From contig JBBCXB010000003.1 of assembly GCA_037145635.1 (NCBI GenBank), positions 62,001 to 126,000 on the forward strand: a DNA stretch of 64,000 bases, given 5' to 3'. This DNA comes from JAATFS01 sp037145635. Its GTDB lineage: Bacteria > Pseudomonadota > Gammaproteobacteria > Xanthomonadales > Xanthomonadaceae. Below are positions 47,513 through 61,197 of the stretch, piece after piece (position 1 is the first letter of the stretch; each line of letters begins with the position of its first letter). A model generated the notes under the pieces. It searched no databases and was not told where the DNA came from. It worked only from the letters and a program-made list of their open reading frames with translations. Both the position numbers and the translations under genes were made by a program.

Positions 47513-47965
47513 TCAGTCGTTCTGCGCGCTGACCACCAGGCCGTCGTTCGGGTCGACGTGGACCTGGATCTCCTGGCCGGTGGCCTGCTGCGCCTTGGCC
47601 GACCACAGGCCGTTCTCGAACTTCAGGTCGCGCACCTTGGAATAGCCGTTGGACGACAGCGCGGCCTCGATGTCGGCCTTGCTCAGGCGCGAGGCCTTCT
47701 GGTCGCCATAGATGCGGCCGCTGACCGGATCGACGCGCAGGTCAAGTTCCTTGCCATCGCCGCTCTTGGCGTCGGCCTCCCACAGCCCGTCGTCGAACTT
47801 CACGTCATGGATGTTCTTGAAGCCCTTGGCGGTCAGCATCGCCTCCACCTGCGCGGCGGTCATCGCCTCGCCATTGGGCTTCTGGATCTGGGCCTGCGCG
47901 GTGGACAGCGCACCGGCGGCCAGCAGGGCACCGACCAGCGTGGTCTTGATCATCAACTTGCTCAT
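47513..47965 (-). CDS. exported protein with two PepSY domains
   Basis: A 150-residue protein with a signal peptide (IKTTLVGALLAAGALSTAQA). Two PepSY-like units follow: MTAAQVEAMLTAKGFKNIHD with DDGLWEADAKSGDGKELDLR, and KADIEAALSSNGYSKVRDLK with ENGLWSAKAQQATGQEIQV. They are clearly duplicates of each other. PepSY domains often inhibit proteases or sit in the periplasm as small modulators. The ATG at 47965 is used. Confidence 0.85.
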   Translation of the reverse strand: MSKLMIKTTLVGALLAAGALSTAQAQIQKPNGEAMTAAQVEAMLTAKGFKNIHDVKFDDGLWEADAKSGDGKELDLRVDPVSGRIYGDQKASRLSKADIEAALSSNGYSKVRDLKFENGLWSAKAQQATGQEIQVHVDPNDGLVVSAQND

Positions 47966-48068
47966 GGGCTGCTCCTTGTTGAGGTTGGCGCCCATCCTGT
48001 CGGCTGCGGGATCGCGCACAGGTGAAGACGTGCCCGCCGCGGCCGCGGCGGTTCAGGCAGATGAGTGC

Positions 48069-48100
48069 GGCGCGATCGGCCGTACCGGGCCGATCGCGCC
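48069..48100. terminator. 13-bp inverted repeat after the first GH5 gene
   Basis: GGCGCGATCGGCC and GGCCGATCGCGCC are perfect inverted arms with a 6-nt loop. It lies between the GH5 stop and the PepSY start, both on the minus strand. No T-run follows, so it may be a weak terminator or a protein-binding palindrome. Confidence 0.5.
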
Positions 48101-48177
48101 GTGGGTTCCGCGGCCCGCGCAGGTGTCCGTGCCGGCCGACACGCCGCGGCCTTCCGCGCGCCGGCAGGCAGCCCGGC

Positions 48178-49230
48178 CTACTCGGTGATCGCCAGGGCAT
48201 GCGGCGACAGGATCGCGATCTGCGGCTTGTCGCTTCCATCCTCGTTGGGCTGCACGTTGAACGGGTAGTGGGCGTTCCACCACGCGCCGCCGGCCCAGAA
48301 GGTCCAGCCCAGCCACACGTCGGCGTTGTCGCCGAGGTAGGCGAGCATGTTCTGCAGCGCCGCGTTGCAGACCGCGTTGTTGGCGGTGCCGAATTCGCCC
48401 AGGAAGCCGGTCCTGCCATTGGCCCGCAGCCACTCGGTGAAGTTGCGCAGGCGGTCCGCGCCGACGGTCGGGCTGACGCAGACATCGGTGGTGCCGCTGG
48501 AATCGGAATCCAGGTACTGGTGGGCCTCGAAGGCGTAGTGGTTCAGCGGGTCGGTGATCGAGACCAGGGCGGTGGCATTGGAATAGCCATCGCTGGTGGC
48601 GGAGTACCAGCTGTGCGCACCACTCCACAACGTGCCCGGCACCAGGATCAGGTTGTTCGCCCCGGTGGCGCGGATGCTGTCGATCGCCGCCTGCGCGGCG
48701 CCGGCCCAGGTGCTGGCGGCGATGCCGTTGGGCTCGTTCATCAGCCCGAAGATCACGGCGTCGTCGCTGTGGAAGGCCAGGGCCAGCCGCCGCCACAGAT
48801 CGGTGAACGTGGCCACCGGAACGTCCGCGCTGCCGATCCTGTAGCCGTAGTACTTGCCGTAGTTGTGCACGTCCAGGATCAGGTAGGTGCCTGCGGCCTT
48901 GGCGCGCGCCACCGCCTGCTGCACGAGTTCCAGCTGCGCCGGGTCCAGCTCGCCGCCGGCATCGGGTTGCAGCCGTTCCCACAGGATCGGAAGACGGATG
49001 ATGTTCATGCCCACGCCGGCGAAATAGGCGTAATCGCTGGCGGCGGCATACAGGTAGTCCTTGTAGAGGACGCCAGGCTTCTTCGATGAGGCGATCTCGG
49101 CGCCGGACAGGTTGACGCCGGCGTATTTCAGGGCGCGGGTCTGCGCCAGGCCCGGCGTCAGCAGGCCGAGCAGGAGGAACAACACGGTGCAACGGACGAC
49201 GTTGCGCAGGCTGACGGATGCGATGGTCAT
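48178..49230 (-). CDS. secreted glycoside hydrolase family 5 enzyme (cellulase-like), copy 1
   Basis: A 350-residue secreted TIM-barrel glycosidase, most like endo-beta-1,4-glucanases of GH5. The signal segment is VVRCTVLFLLLGLLTPGLA. The catalytic acid/base glutamate is in FGLMNEPNG and the nucleophile in FLGEFGTAN; ILDVHNYGKYYGYRIG and FEAHQYLDSDSSGT are GH5 landmarks. No carbohydrate-binding module is attached. A paralogue lies 1 kb upstream on the same strand. The ATG at 49230 is used. Confidence 0.93.
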   Translation of the reverse strand: MTIASVSLRNVVRCTVLFLLLGLLTPGLAQTRALKYAGVNLSGAEIASSKKPGVLYKDYLYAAASDYAYFAGVGMNIIRLPILWERLQPDAGGELDPAQLELVQQAVARAKAAGTYLILDVHNYGKYYGYRIGSADVPVATFTDLWRRLALAFHSDDAVIFGLMNEPNGIAASTWAGAAQAAIDSIRATGANNLILVPGTLWSGAHSWYSATSDGYSNATALVSITDPLNHYAFEAHQYLDSDSSGTTDVCVSPTVGADRLRNFTEWLRANGRTGFLGEFGTANNAVCNAALQNMLAYLGDNADVWLGWTFWAGGAWWNAHYPFNVQPNEDGSDKPQIAILSPHALAITE

Positions 49231-50217
49231 GGGGGTACTCCTTGAACGACGGGAAGACGCGGCAGCACCGGCGATGCAGCGCTGCACGGTGTGCCGCGTC
49301 CTAGAACTAATGCATCCGTCGTGCCGCCGTGCTTTTGCACAGTGGTCGTGAAGGCGAGGTGGGCAGTGCGTCGCAAGTCAGCTGGAGTGCGGTTCACGGT
49401 TCGTGGCCGATATCGCCACGCGGCGAGAGCTGCACGGGGAGCGCGTGCGCGGTTCTGCGCAGCCGGTGTCGGCATTCCGGCGTGGGTTGACGGGCCGGTG
49501 TCATGTCGTCGACGCGGCGCGGGCGCATGCCGGTAGAGGCCATCGCGGGGTCGGCGAAGCGCAGGGATGCGCGTGCGGGAGGCATGGTTCTCCTGCCATG
49601 CGACGCGTGGCATTCCCTGCTGCCGGTGTGCTCGCGCTAGCGCGCAGCCGCCGGCCCGCGGCGCGAGTGGCGTATCGCCGGCATCGATCGGGCCCGTCGC
49701 TTGAACAGGGCCTCGCAGGCAGGCTGCGGCTAACAGTTAACAGTTAACAGTTAACTGCTAAGAGCTAACTGCTAAGAGCTAACTACTAAGAGCTAACTAC
49801 TAAGAGCTAACTACTAAGAGCTAAGAGCTACGACTAACAATTGATGGCTACCGACTGCCGCCTGGAGCTCCATGGCGCGAGCGCGGGCAGTGAACAGTCG
49901 CGGTGCACGATTCCCCGGTCCCGGCAGGCCGTCCTCCGTCCTGCAAGCCGAGCGCCAGCGCGTCATCGACGACGAGGCAATGATCCACGGAGCGGATCGG
50001 CGCGGGGCGCGATGCGCGCCGCCGTGATCGGTGAGGGGGATTGCGCAGGTGCGACCGCATCGCTCGCTGCGGGCCGGCGACGGAGGGCGCGGAGGCGGTG
50101 ACAGGCACGCCTCCACGTGGAGCGAGGGTGGCATCCGCCACGGGTCACCGGCCTTCGCGGATGCCGCCGACGTCGCCCGCTGCGACCGCCGCCCCGCACG
50201 GCGACGGTCGTACCCGC
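49231..50217. other. 987-bp non-coding spacer between the two GH5 genes
   Basis: No frame has protein-like composition. The spacer holds the tandem repeat array at 49731-49821. It should carry the promoter of the downstream GH5 gene and the end of the upstream one; neither is clear by eye. Confidence 0.5.
49731..49821. repeat. tandem repeat array: three 7-mers and five 14-mers
   Basis: TAACAGT is repeated three times (49731-49751), then TAACTGCTAAGAGC twice and TAACTACTAAGAGC three times (49752-49821), with no gaps. A decayed unit follows. The array is AT-rich in GC-rich surroundings. Confidence 0.95.
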
Positions 50218-51300
50218 CTACTTGCCTGCGGCGGGCTTTGCCGTGGCGGGTTTGCCGGCGCGTCGCGCGTACTCGCTGAGGATGGAGATCTGCGGCTTGT
50301 CGCTGCCGTCCTTGCCCGGTTGCACGTTGAATGGGTAATCCGGCTTCCACCAGGCGCCGGCCGCCCACCAGGTCCAGCCCAGCCACACGTCGCTGTTCTT
50401 CTCCATGTAGCTCAGCATGCCGCGCAGCGCCTGGTCGCAGACGGGGTTGTTGGCGGTACCGAATTCGCCCAGGAAGCCCTTCTGCCGGTTCTCGCGCAGC
50501 CACGCGGTGAAGCCGCGCAGCTTCTCCTCGCCGACCGTGGCGCTCACGCACTGCGGCTTGGTGCCGCTGTAGTCGCCGTCCAGGTATTGATGCGCCTCGA
50601 AGGCCAGGTTGCCGCCGGGATCCTTGACGATCTCCAGCGCCTTGGCATTGGAGACGCCGTAGCTGGTGCTGCGCCAGCTGTGCGCGCCGGTGTAGGCGGT
50701 GCCCGGGACCAGGATCAGGTTCTTCGCCCCGGTCTTGCGGATGGCGTTGATCGTGCCCTGCGCCGCCGCGGCCCAGTCGGGGGCGGAAATGCCGTTGGGC
50801 TCGTTCATCAGCCCGAAGATCACCGCCTTGTCGTCCTTGAACTCCAGCGCCAGCCGGCGCCACAGGTCGGCCAGCGCGGCGGCGGGGACCTCGGCGCTGC
50901 CGAGGCGCTTGCCGTTGTACTTGGCGTAGTTGTGCAGGTCCAGGATCAGGAACTGGCGGTTGGCCTTGGCGGCCTGCAACGACTTCTTGATCAGGCCGAG
51001 CTGTTCCGGGTCCAGCTCGCCGTTGAGCTGGGGCTGCAGGCGTTCCCACAGGAACGGCAGGCGGATCGTGTTCATGCCCTTGCCGGCGAAGTAGCCGAAA
51101 TCGGACGCGGCCGGATAGGTGTAGTCCTTGTACAGCTTGCCGGGCTTCTTGCCGGAGTTGAACTCGGCGCCGGACAGGTTGACGCCGAGGTACTTGAGTC
51201 CGCCGGGTTCTGCGGCCTGCGCCAGCGGCGGGCCGGCCAGCAGGGCGAGCGCCAGGACGGCGCTGGGGAGACGATGGGACCGGAATGGGGAACGGGACAT
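50218..51300 (-). CDS. secreted glycoside hydrolase family 5 enzyme (cellulase-like), copy 2
   Basis: A 360-residue paralogue of the GH5 enzyme at 48178. The signal peptide ends GPPLAQA. The catalytic glutamates are again in FGLMNEPNG and FLGEFGTAN, with ILDLHNYAKYNGKRLG and FEAHQYLDGDYSGT. The two proteins align end to end, without inserts, so they are a tandem duplicate that has diverged. The C-terminus has a short alanine/lysine-rich tail. GAAGGAGG before the ATG at 51300 is a strong ribosome binding site. Confidence 0.94.
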   Translation of the reverse strand: MSRSPFRSHRLPSAVLALALLAGPPLAQAAEPGGLKYLGVNLSGAEFNSGKKPGKLYKDYTYPAASDFGYFAGKGMNTIRLPFLWERLQPQLNGELDPEQLGLIKKSLQAAKANRQFLILDLHNYAKYNGKRLGSAEVPAAALADLWRRLALEFKDDKAVIFGLMNEPNGISAPDWAAAAQGTINAIRKTGAKNLILVPGTAYTGAHSWRSTSYGVSNAKALEIVKDPGGNLAFEAHQYLDGDYSGTKPQCVSATVGEEKLRGFTAWLRENRQKGFLGEFGTANNPVCDQALRGMLSYMEKNSDVWLGWTWWAAGAWWKPDYPFNVQPGKDGSDKPQISILSEYARRAGKPATAKPAAGK

Positions 51301-51594
51301 GGGGGAGGCCTCCTTCGGCATCGGTGTCGGTGGCCGCGGGGAGCGCACGACCGCCTGCTATCGTGCAGGGCGGCATCGACGATGCCCGGCCCGCGGCCAC
51401 GCGCGTTATCGGGGCATTCACGCAAGCGCGCATCGCGCCGCGCCGGAACGGTTTGCGGGAATGCGACCACGGCCCACCGCGCATCGGCGCAACGCACCGT
51501 CACAGCGCTGCATCACCGGCCCGTCCTACACTGGTACGCATCCTTTCCTGGCATTCGCGCAGGCGAATGCCGTCGCCCCCTCGGAGTCCTCCCC

Positions 51595-52662
51595 ATGAGC
51601 CAAGCCCACGCCTACGCCGCCCGTTCCGCCGACCAGCCGCTGGCCCCGTTCGCGTTCGACCGCCGCGCGCCCGGCCCGAACGACGTGCGCATCGACATCC
51701 TCTATTGCGGCGTCTGCCACTCCGACCTGCACACCGCGCGCAACGAGTGGCAGAACACCCTGTACCCGTCGGTCCCGGGCCACGAGATCGTCGGCCGCGT
51801 GAGCGCCGTCGGCGACGCGGTCAGCGGCTTCAAGGTCGGCGACTTGGCCGGCGTCGGCTGCATGGTCGACAGCTGCCGCAGCTGTCCCTCCTGCCAGGAA
51901 GGCGAGGAGCAGTACTGCGAGAACGGCTTCACCGGGACCTACAACGGTCCGATGTTCGGCGGCGAGAACACCTACGGCGGCTACTCCGACCACATCGTGG
52001 TGGACGAGAAGTACGTGCTGCGCGTGTCGCACGACGACGGCGACCTGGCCGCGGTGGCGCCGCTGCTGTGCGCCGGCATTACCACCTATTCGCCGCTGGC
52101 GCACTGGAAGGTCGGTCCCGGCCAGAAGGTGGGCGTGGTCGGCCTGGGCGGCCTGGGCCACATGGGCGTGAAGATCGCCAAGGCGATGGGTGCCACGGTG
52201 GTGCTGTTCACCACCTCCGAGCGCAAGCGCGACGATGCGCTGCGCCTGGGTGCCGACGAGGTGGTGGTGTCCAAGGACGAAGCGCAGATGGCCGCGCAGG
52301 CCAACTCGCTGGACTTCATCCTCAACACCGTCGCCGCACAGCACAACCTCGACCCGTTCCTCAACACGCTCAAGCGCGACGGCGCGATGGTGCTGGTGGG
52401 CGCGCCGGAGCACCCGCACCCCTCGCCGACGGTGTTCAACCTGATCATGAAGCGCCGCACCCTCGCCGGCTCGTTGATCGGCGGCATCCGCGAGACCCAG
52501 GAAATGCTCGATTTCTGCGCCAAGCACGGCATCGTGTCCGATATCGAGACCATCCCGATGGCGCAGATCAACGAGGCCTACGAGCGCATGCTCAAGGGCG
52601 ACGTGAAGTACCGCTTCGTGATCGACATGGCGACGCTGGACACACAGGCCGAGGCCGCCTGA
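51595..52662 (+). CDS. zinc-dependent NAD(P) alcohol dehydrogenase (YahK/AdhC type)
   Basis: A 355-residue medium-chain dehydrogenase. The catalytic zinc ligands are in CGVCHSD and PGHEIVG, the structural zinc cysteines in CRSCPSCQEGEEQYC, and the cofactor loop is GLGGLGHMG. The GTYNGPM-containing segment and the length match the cinnamyl-alcohol/YahK group, which usually uses NADPH to reduce aldehydes. It is divergent from the GH5 gene by 294 bp. A single-gene unit. Confidence 0.95.
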   Translation: MSQAHAYAARSADQPLAPFAFDRRAPGPNDVRIDILYCGVCHSDLHTARNEWQNTLYPSVPGHEIVGRVSAVGDAVSGFKVGDLAGVGCMVDSCRSCPSCQEGEEQYCENGFTGTYNGPMFGGENTYGGYSDHIVVDEKYVLRVSHDDGDLAAVAPLLCAGITTYSPLAHWKVGPGQKVGVVGLGGLGHMGVKIAKAMGATVVLFTTSERKRDDALRLGADEVVVSKDEAQMAAQANSLDFILNTVAAQHNLDPFLNTLKRDGAMVLVGAPEHPHPSPTVFNLIMKRRTLAGSLIGGIRETQEMLDFCAKHGIVSDIETIPMAQINEAYERMLKGDVKYRFVIDMATLDTQAEAA

Positions 52663-52940
52663 CCCAGGCCGGCCCTGCGCCGGCGGAGCTGCTGCCGCCT
52701 GCGTGGCGGTGGTCGCCGCGGACGTGACGACGGCCGGTCCTCGGGCCGCGCTTCCTGACGGAGGCGCGGCCCTCTTCATTGGGGGTGGCGACCGCGGGCC
52801 GCGCGGCGGCGCGCCTCAGGTCGCTGCGCCGGGCGGCCGCGGGCGCGGGCCGTTGCGTCCGATCGGCCGCTGTCGCGCGCCCGGTACCGCGCAGGCGGCC
52901 GGGTCGCCTGCCGGGCTGCGTCGTCGGTTGTGCCCGCCGC

Positions 52941-54425
52941 TCAGGCCGCGGCGGGCCGCTTCACCTGGGCCTGCACGCCGAGCCACTGCTCGATGCTGCC
53001 GGCCGCGTCGCGGCCCTCGGCCACGGCGGTGACCACCAGGTCGGCCCCGCGCACGGCGTCGCCCCCGGCGAACAGCTTGGGGTGGGTGGTCTGGTACGGC
53101 AGGCGGCCGTCGGCCGCTGCGGCACTAGCCACGATGCGCCCGTTTCCGGTGGCTTCCACGCCCTGCGCCGCCAGCCAGTCCGGCAGCGTCGGCGAGAAGC
53201 CGAAGGCGATGATCACCACGTCCGCCTCCAGCAGCGACTCGCTGCCCTCGATCGGCTCGGCGTTGCGACGGCCGTTGGCGTCGGCCTCGCCGAGCCGGGT
53301 CTCCACCACCGTCACCCCGATGACCTCGTCGTCGGCGCCGGCCTCGATCGCCAGCGGCTGGCGGTTGAACAGGAAGCGCACGCCCTCCTCGCGGGCGTTG
53401 GCCACCTCGCGCGCCGAACCGGGCATGTTGGCCTCGTCGCGGCGGTAAGCGCAGGTGACCTTGGCCGCGCCCAGGCGGATGGCGCTGCGTACGCAGTCCA
53501 TGCCGGTGTCGCCGCCGCCCAGCACCACCACCCGCTTGCCGTTGAGATCCGGCAGCGCGATCTTGTCCTCCCAGCCGGCGATCGGCCGGCCCCAGGGGTC
53601 GTTGCCGCCGACGATGCGGCTGTTCTGTACCAGGAACGGCAGCGCCGGCAGCACGCCCTTGAGGTCCTGCCCGAGCAGCCCGCCGTCGGTGTAGCGGTAG
53701 GCGCCGGTGCCCAGGAACACCGCGTCGTACTCGGCCAGCAGCTGCTCGCTGGAGAGGTCGCGGCCGATCTCGACGCCGAGCCGGAACTCCACGCCCATGC
53801 CCTCGAGCACTTCGCGGCGCTTGGCGATCACGCGCTTGTCGAGCTTGAAGCTGGGGATGCCGAATTGCAGCAGGCCGCCGATCTGCTCGTAGCGGTCGTA
53901 GACCACCGCCTGGATGCCGGCACGTGCCAGCCGGTCGGCGCAGGCCAGCCCGGCCGGGCCGGCGCCGACCACTGCCACGCGCCAGCCGGTGGGCACGACG
54001 CTGCTGAGGTCGGGGCGCCAGCCGGTGGCCAGCGCGGTGTCGACGATGTACTTCTCCACCGCCCCGATGGTGACCGCGCCGAACTCCTCCAGCGTGCAGC
54101 TGCCTTCGCACAGGCGGTCCTGCGGGCATACCCGGCCGCAGACCTCCGGCAGCGGGTTGGTCGAATGGCACAGCGCGGCGGCTTCCTCGATGCGGTTCTC
54201 CTGCACCAGCTGCAGCCATTGCGGGATGGCGTTGTGCACCGGGCACTTCCAGCTGCAATAGGGGTTGCCGCAGTCCAGGCAGCGGCCGGCCTGGTACTGC
54301 GCGTCGGCCTTGTCGAACTTGCCGTACAGCTCGCCCCAGTCGCCGGACGTGCGCAGTTCCACGGGAATGCGCTGCGGCATCTGCCGCGGCAGGTCGAGGA
54401 ATTGGAAGGCTTGTTTGCGGCTCAT
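52941..54425 (-). CDS. gltD: glutamate synthase small subunit GltD
   Basis: The 494-residue NADPH- and FAD-binding subunit of glutamate synthase, which feeds electrons to GltB. The iron-sulfur cysteines are in CLDCGNPYCSWKCPVHN and in CGRVCPQDRLCEGSC. The FAD site is VVGAGPAGLACAD near residue 150 and the NADPH site VLGGGDTGMDC near residue 290. The ATG at 54425 gives MSRKQAFQFLDLPRQMPQRI, the expected start. It lies 130 bp after gltB. Confidence 0.97.
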   Translation of the reverse strand: MSRKQAFQFLDLPRQMPQRIPVELRTSGDWGELYGKFDKADAQYQAGRCLDCGNPYCSWKCPVHNAIPQWLQLVQENRIEEAAALCHSTNPLPEVCGRVCPQDRLCEGSCTLEEFGAVTIGAVEKYIVDTALATGWRPDLSSVVPTGWRVAVVGAGPAGLACADRLARAGIQAVVYDRYEQIGGLLQFGIPSFKLDKRVIAKRREVLEGMGVEFRLGVEIGRDLSSEQLLAEYDAVFLGTGAYRYTDGGLLGQDLKGVLPALPFLVQNSRIVGGNDPWGRPIAGWEDKIALPDLNGKRVVVLGGGDTGMDCVRSAIRLGAAKVTCAYRRDEANMPGSAREVANAREEGVRFLFNRQPLAIEAGADDEVIGVTVVETRLGEADANGRRNAEPIEGSESLLEADVVIIAFGFSPTLPDWLAAQGVEATGNGRIVASAAAADGRLPYQTTHPKLFAGGDAVRGADLVVTAVAEGRDAAGSIEQWLGVQAQVKRPAAA

Positions 54426-54447
54426 AGGAAAAATCCGTAGCTGATTC

Positions 54448-54552
54448 CCGTCCCCCGCGTGCGGGGGACGGTGCCCCGAAGGGGCGGATGGGGGGCAGAC
54501 CTGCGCTGCCCTCACCCCCGGCCCCTCTCCCGCATGCGGCAGAGGGGAACCT
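54448..54552. repeat. palindromic GC-rich elements between gltB and gltD
   Basis: The gap holds CCCCCGCGTGCGGGGG, GCCCCGAAGGGGC and CCCCTCTCCCGCATGCGGCA with AGAGGGG, three short inverted repeats in a row. They look like REP-type intergenic hairpins and could modulate the gltB-gltD transcript ratio. Confidence 0.6.
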
Positions 54553-54555
54553 GGG

Positions 54556-59025
<4,470 letters not shown>

Positions 59026-59225
59026 GTCTGCCTCGTTGCGATCCGGAGAAGCGGCGACAACCGTCACCGCCCTGTCGTCGGAGCGTGGCTAGAGGTCACC
59101 GGATGATCGACTTAACCACAGTTGATGCGGTGCCGCAATACACTGTTACAGATGCAACGAGAACCGTCCGAAAGCCTTGTCGCAGCTGGGCTCGCCCGCC
59201 GTTGCGGCGGGCGCCCGGGCCGGCC

Positions 59226-59621
59226 TCAGCCGCAGCGGACCGAGGCCACCACGTTGTGCGCGTCCACTTCCAGGTTCAGGCGCTCGCCGTTGAACTCCAT
59301 GGTCACCGCCTGGCCGGGCTTGAGCACGCGCACGCTCTTGGCGCCGGCGTCCTCGCGGGCCTGGCTGGAGACGGCCTCGGTCAGCGTCTGGCCGACCAGC
59401 GACTGCACCTGGGTGGCGTCGCAGGTGCCGATCGGCGGCGCCTCGGGGGCGGCCGCGGGGGCCGGCGCGGCCGCGGCGGCGGCCTGTTCCTGCGCGTGCG
59501 CGCTGACGGCTTCCTGCTCGTCCGGTTGCGGCGCGTTGCAGGCGCTCAGCGCCAGCGCCAGGGTGGAGATCAGGGCGACACCGATCGCCCGACCGCGGGG
59601 GGCGGAAACACCAGGCCTCAT
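59226..59621 (-). CDS. I78-family peptidase inhibitor lipoprotein (copy A)
   Basis: A 131-residue lipoprotein. The lipobox is LSAC near residue 28, followed by an alanine-rich linker. The C-terminal part GTCDATQVQSLVGQTLTEAV, SVRVLKPGQAVTMEFNGERL and the closing VRCG match the I78 (potato-inhibitor-like) family, including the terminal cysteine that can pair with the first one. It probably inhibits a serine protease in the periplasm. It is divergent from the topoisomerase gene by 136 bp. Confidence 0.85.
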   Translation of the reverse strand: MRPGVSAPRGRAIGVALISTLALALSACNAPQPDEQEAVSAHAQEQAAAAAAPAPAAAPEAPPIGTCDATQVQSLVGQTLTEAVSSQAREDAGAKSVRVLKPGQAVTMEFNGERLNLEVDAHNVVASVRCG

Positions 59622-59757
59622 CGAACGTACTCCGGCAAAGGGAAGGCCCCAAGCATAAGCACAAAGCGGGCAAACCGGCAGCCGCACGCCGCGCGCGTTG
59701 ACGTGGCCTAGCCACGCGCTGACCAACAATCGCTGCCTGCCTGTCCACCGGTCCCCG

Positions 59758-60846
59758 ATGAAAGCCAAGCCCGCCGCCATTCCCGTCGAAGCCGTCGCCG
59801 CCACCGCGCAGGCCAGGGCCGCCGCCCGCGCCGCCGGCCTGGTCTACGTCAACGACCGCCAGCCCGGCATCAGCCGCCGCAAGAGCGGCAAGGGCTTCAG
59901 CTACCGCGACGCCGACGGCCAGCGCGTGGCCGATACGCTCACCCTGCAGCGCATCCGCGCGCTGGCGATCCCGCCGGCCTACACCGAGGTCTGGATCTGC
60001 AGCAAGGCGCATGGCCACCTGCAGGCCACCGGCCGCGACGCGCGGCGCCGCAAGCAGTACCGCTACCACGCCGACTGGGCGCAGGTGCGCGGCGACGGCA
60101 AGTTCGAGCGCGTGGTCGCGTTTGGCCAGGCCCTGCCGCGGCTGCGCCGGCGCCTGCGCCGCGACCTTGCCCTGCTCGGCTTCCCGCGCGAGAAGGTGCT
60201 GGCGATGGTGGTGGCGCTGCTGGCCGATACCCTGGTCCGCGTGGGCAATGCCGAATACGCGCGCAGCAACCGATCCTATGGCCTGACCACGTTGCGCAAC
60301 CGCCACATGGCGTTCCTGCGCGGCGGCCGCGCGATGCTGAAGTTCCGCGGCAAGAGCGGGCAGGAACACGAGATCGAGATCGACGACAAGCGCCTGGTCA
60401 AGCTGATCCGCGATTGCCAGCAGCTGCCCGGCCAGGCGCTGTTCCAGTACCGCGACGACGACGGCCAGCTGCAGCCGGTCGATTCGGGCGAGGTCAACGA
60501 CTACCTGCGCGAGGCCATGGGCGAGGACTTCACCGCCAAGGACTTCCGCACCTGGGGCGGCACGCTGGCGGCGCTGCAGCGGCTGGCACGGCTGCCGCTG
60601 CCCGAGCGCACCAGCGAGCGCGCGCTGATGCAGGTGCAGAACGAGGTGATCCGCGAGGTGGCGCAGGCGCTGGGCAACACCCCGGCGGTGTGCCGCAAGG
60701 CCTACATCGACCCGTGCGTGTTCGAGGGCTGGCGCGCGGGCGAGCTGCAGCTGCTGGCCGGGAGCGTGCGCGGCGAGCGCCAGTGGGAACAGGCGACGCT
60801 GCGCTTCCTGACCGAGGCGCGGCGCCGCCAGCGCAAGGGCCGCTGA
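59758..60846 (+). CDS. type IB DNA topoisomerase
   Basis: A 362-residue bacterial topoisomerase IB (poxvirus-like). The N-terminal domain starts LVYVNDRQPGISRRKSGKGF; the catalytic domain includes the arginine/lysine residues of VRVGNAEYARSNRSYGLTTL and LKFRGKSGQEH. The active tyrosine is in VCRKAYIDP near residue 316. The enzyme relaxes positive and negative supercoils without ATP. The ATG at 59758 is used. Two I78-type lipoprotein genes flank it on the opposite strand. Confidence 0.93.
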   Translation: MKAKPAAIPVEAVAATAQARAAARAAGLVYVNDRQPGISRRKSGKGFSYRDADGQRVADTLTLQRIRALAIPPAYTEVWICSKAHGHLQATGRDARRRKQYRYHADWAQVRGDGKFERVVAFGQALPRLRRRLRRDLALLGFPREKVLAMVVALLADTLVRVGNAEYARSNRSYGLTTLRNRHMAFLRGGRAMLKFRGKSGQEHEIEIDDKRLVKLIRDCQQLPGQALFQYRDDDGQLQPVDSGEVNDYLREAMGEDFTAKDFRTWGGTLAALQRLARLPLPERTSERALMQVQNEVIREVAQALGNTPAVCRKAYIDPCVFEGWRAGELQLLAGSVRGERQWEQATLRFLTEARRRQRKGR

Positions 60847-61197
60847 CCGCGGCAGGACCGGGCTCAAGGCCGGCGGATGGCACCTGGGAGTGCGGCGGCC
60901 AGGCCCGGTGCGGCCCGCCCTGCCCCTGCCCGTGCGCGGCCTCACCAGTGCTTACGCCGGTTCCATCTGCCCGCGTTGGCGATGATCGGCCGCGGTGCCG
61001 CGGCCGGCAATCGTCTCGGCCAGGTGCGGCTTTTTCCGGCGCGCCGTGCGTGGACGCGGCCAAGCGGCGCACCGCGTCGAGCGGCGCCAGCGTCCGCTGG
61101 CCACGCCGGTCGCCACGATCTCCGCAGCTCCGCTTTTGCGTGGATCAGCCGGCCCTCGCGCGGCTCGGCCGCACCCGTCGGCCGGCCGTTGCGGGGT
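60847..61197. other. 351-bp non-coding gap
   Basis: Between the topoisomerase stop and the convergent I78-like gene no credible frame, clear terminator or repeat was found. Confidence 0.45.

Noticed and set aside
49291..49747. Small genes in the spacer between the two GH5 genes
   Set aside because: The frames are of low quality and one would read into the tandem repeat array; no motif or ribosome binding site supports them.
49731..49821. CRISPR array
   Set aside because: The units are 7 and 14 bp and directly joined, with no unique spacers and no cas genes.
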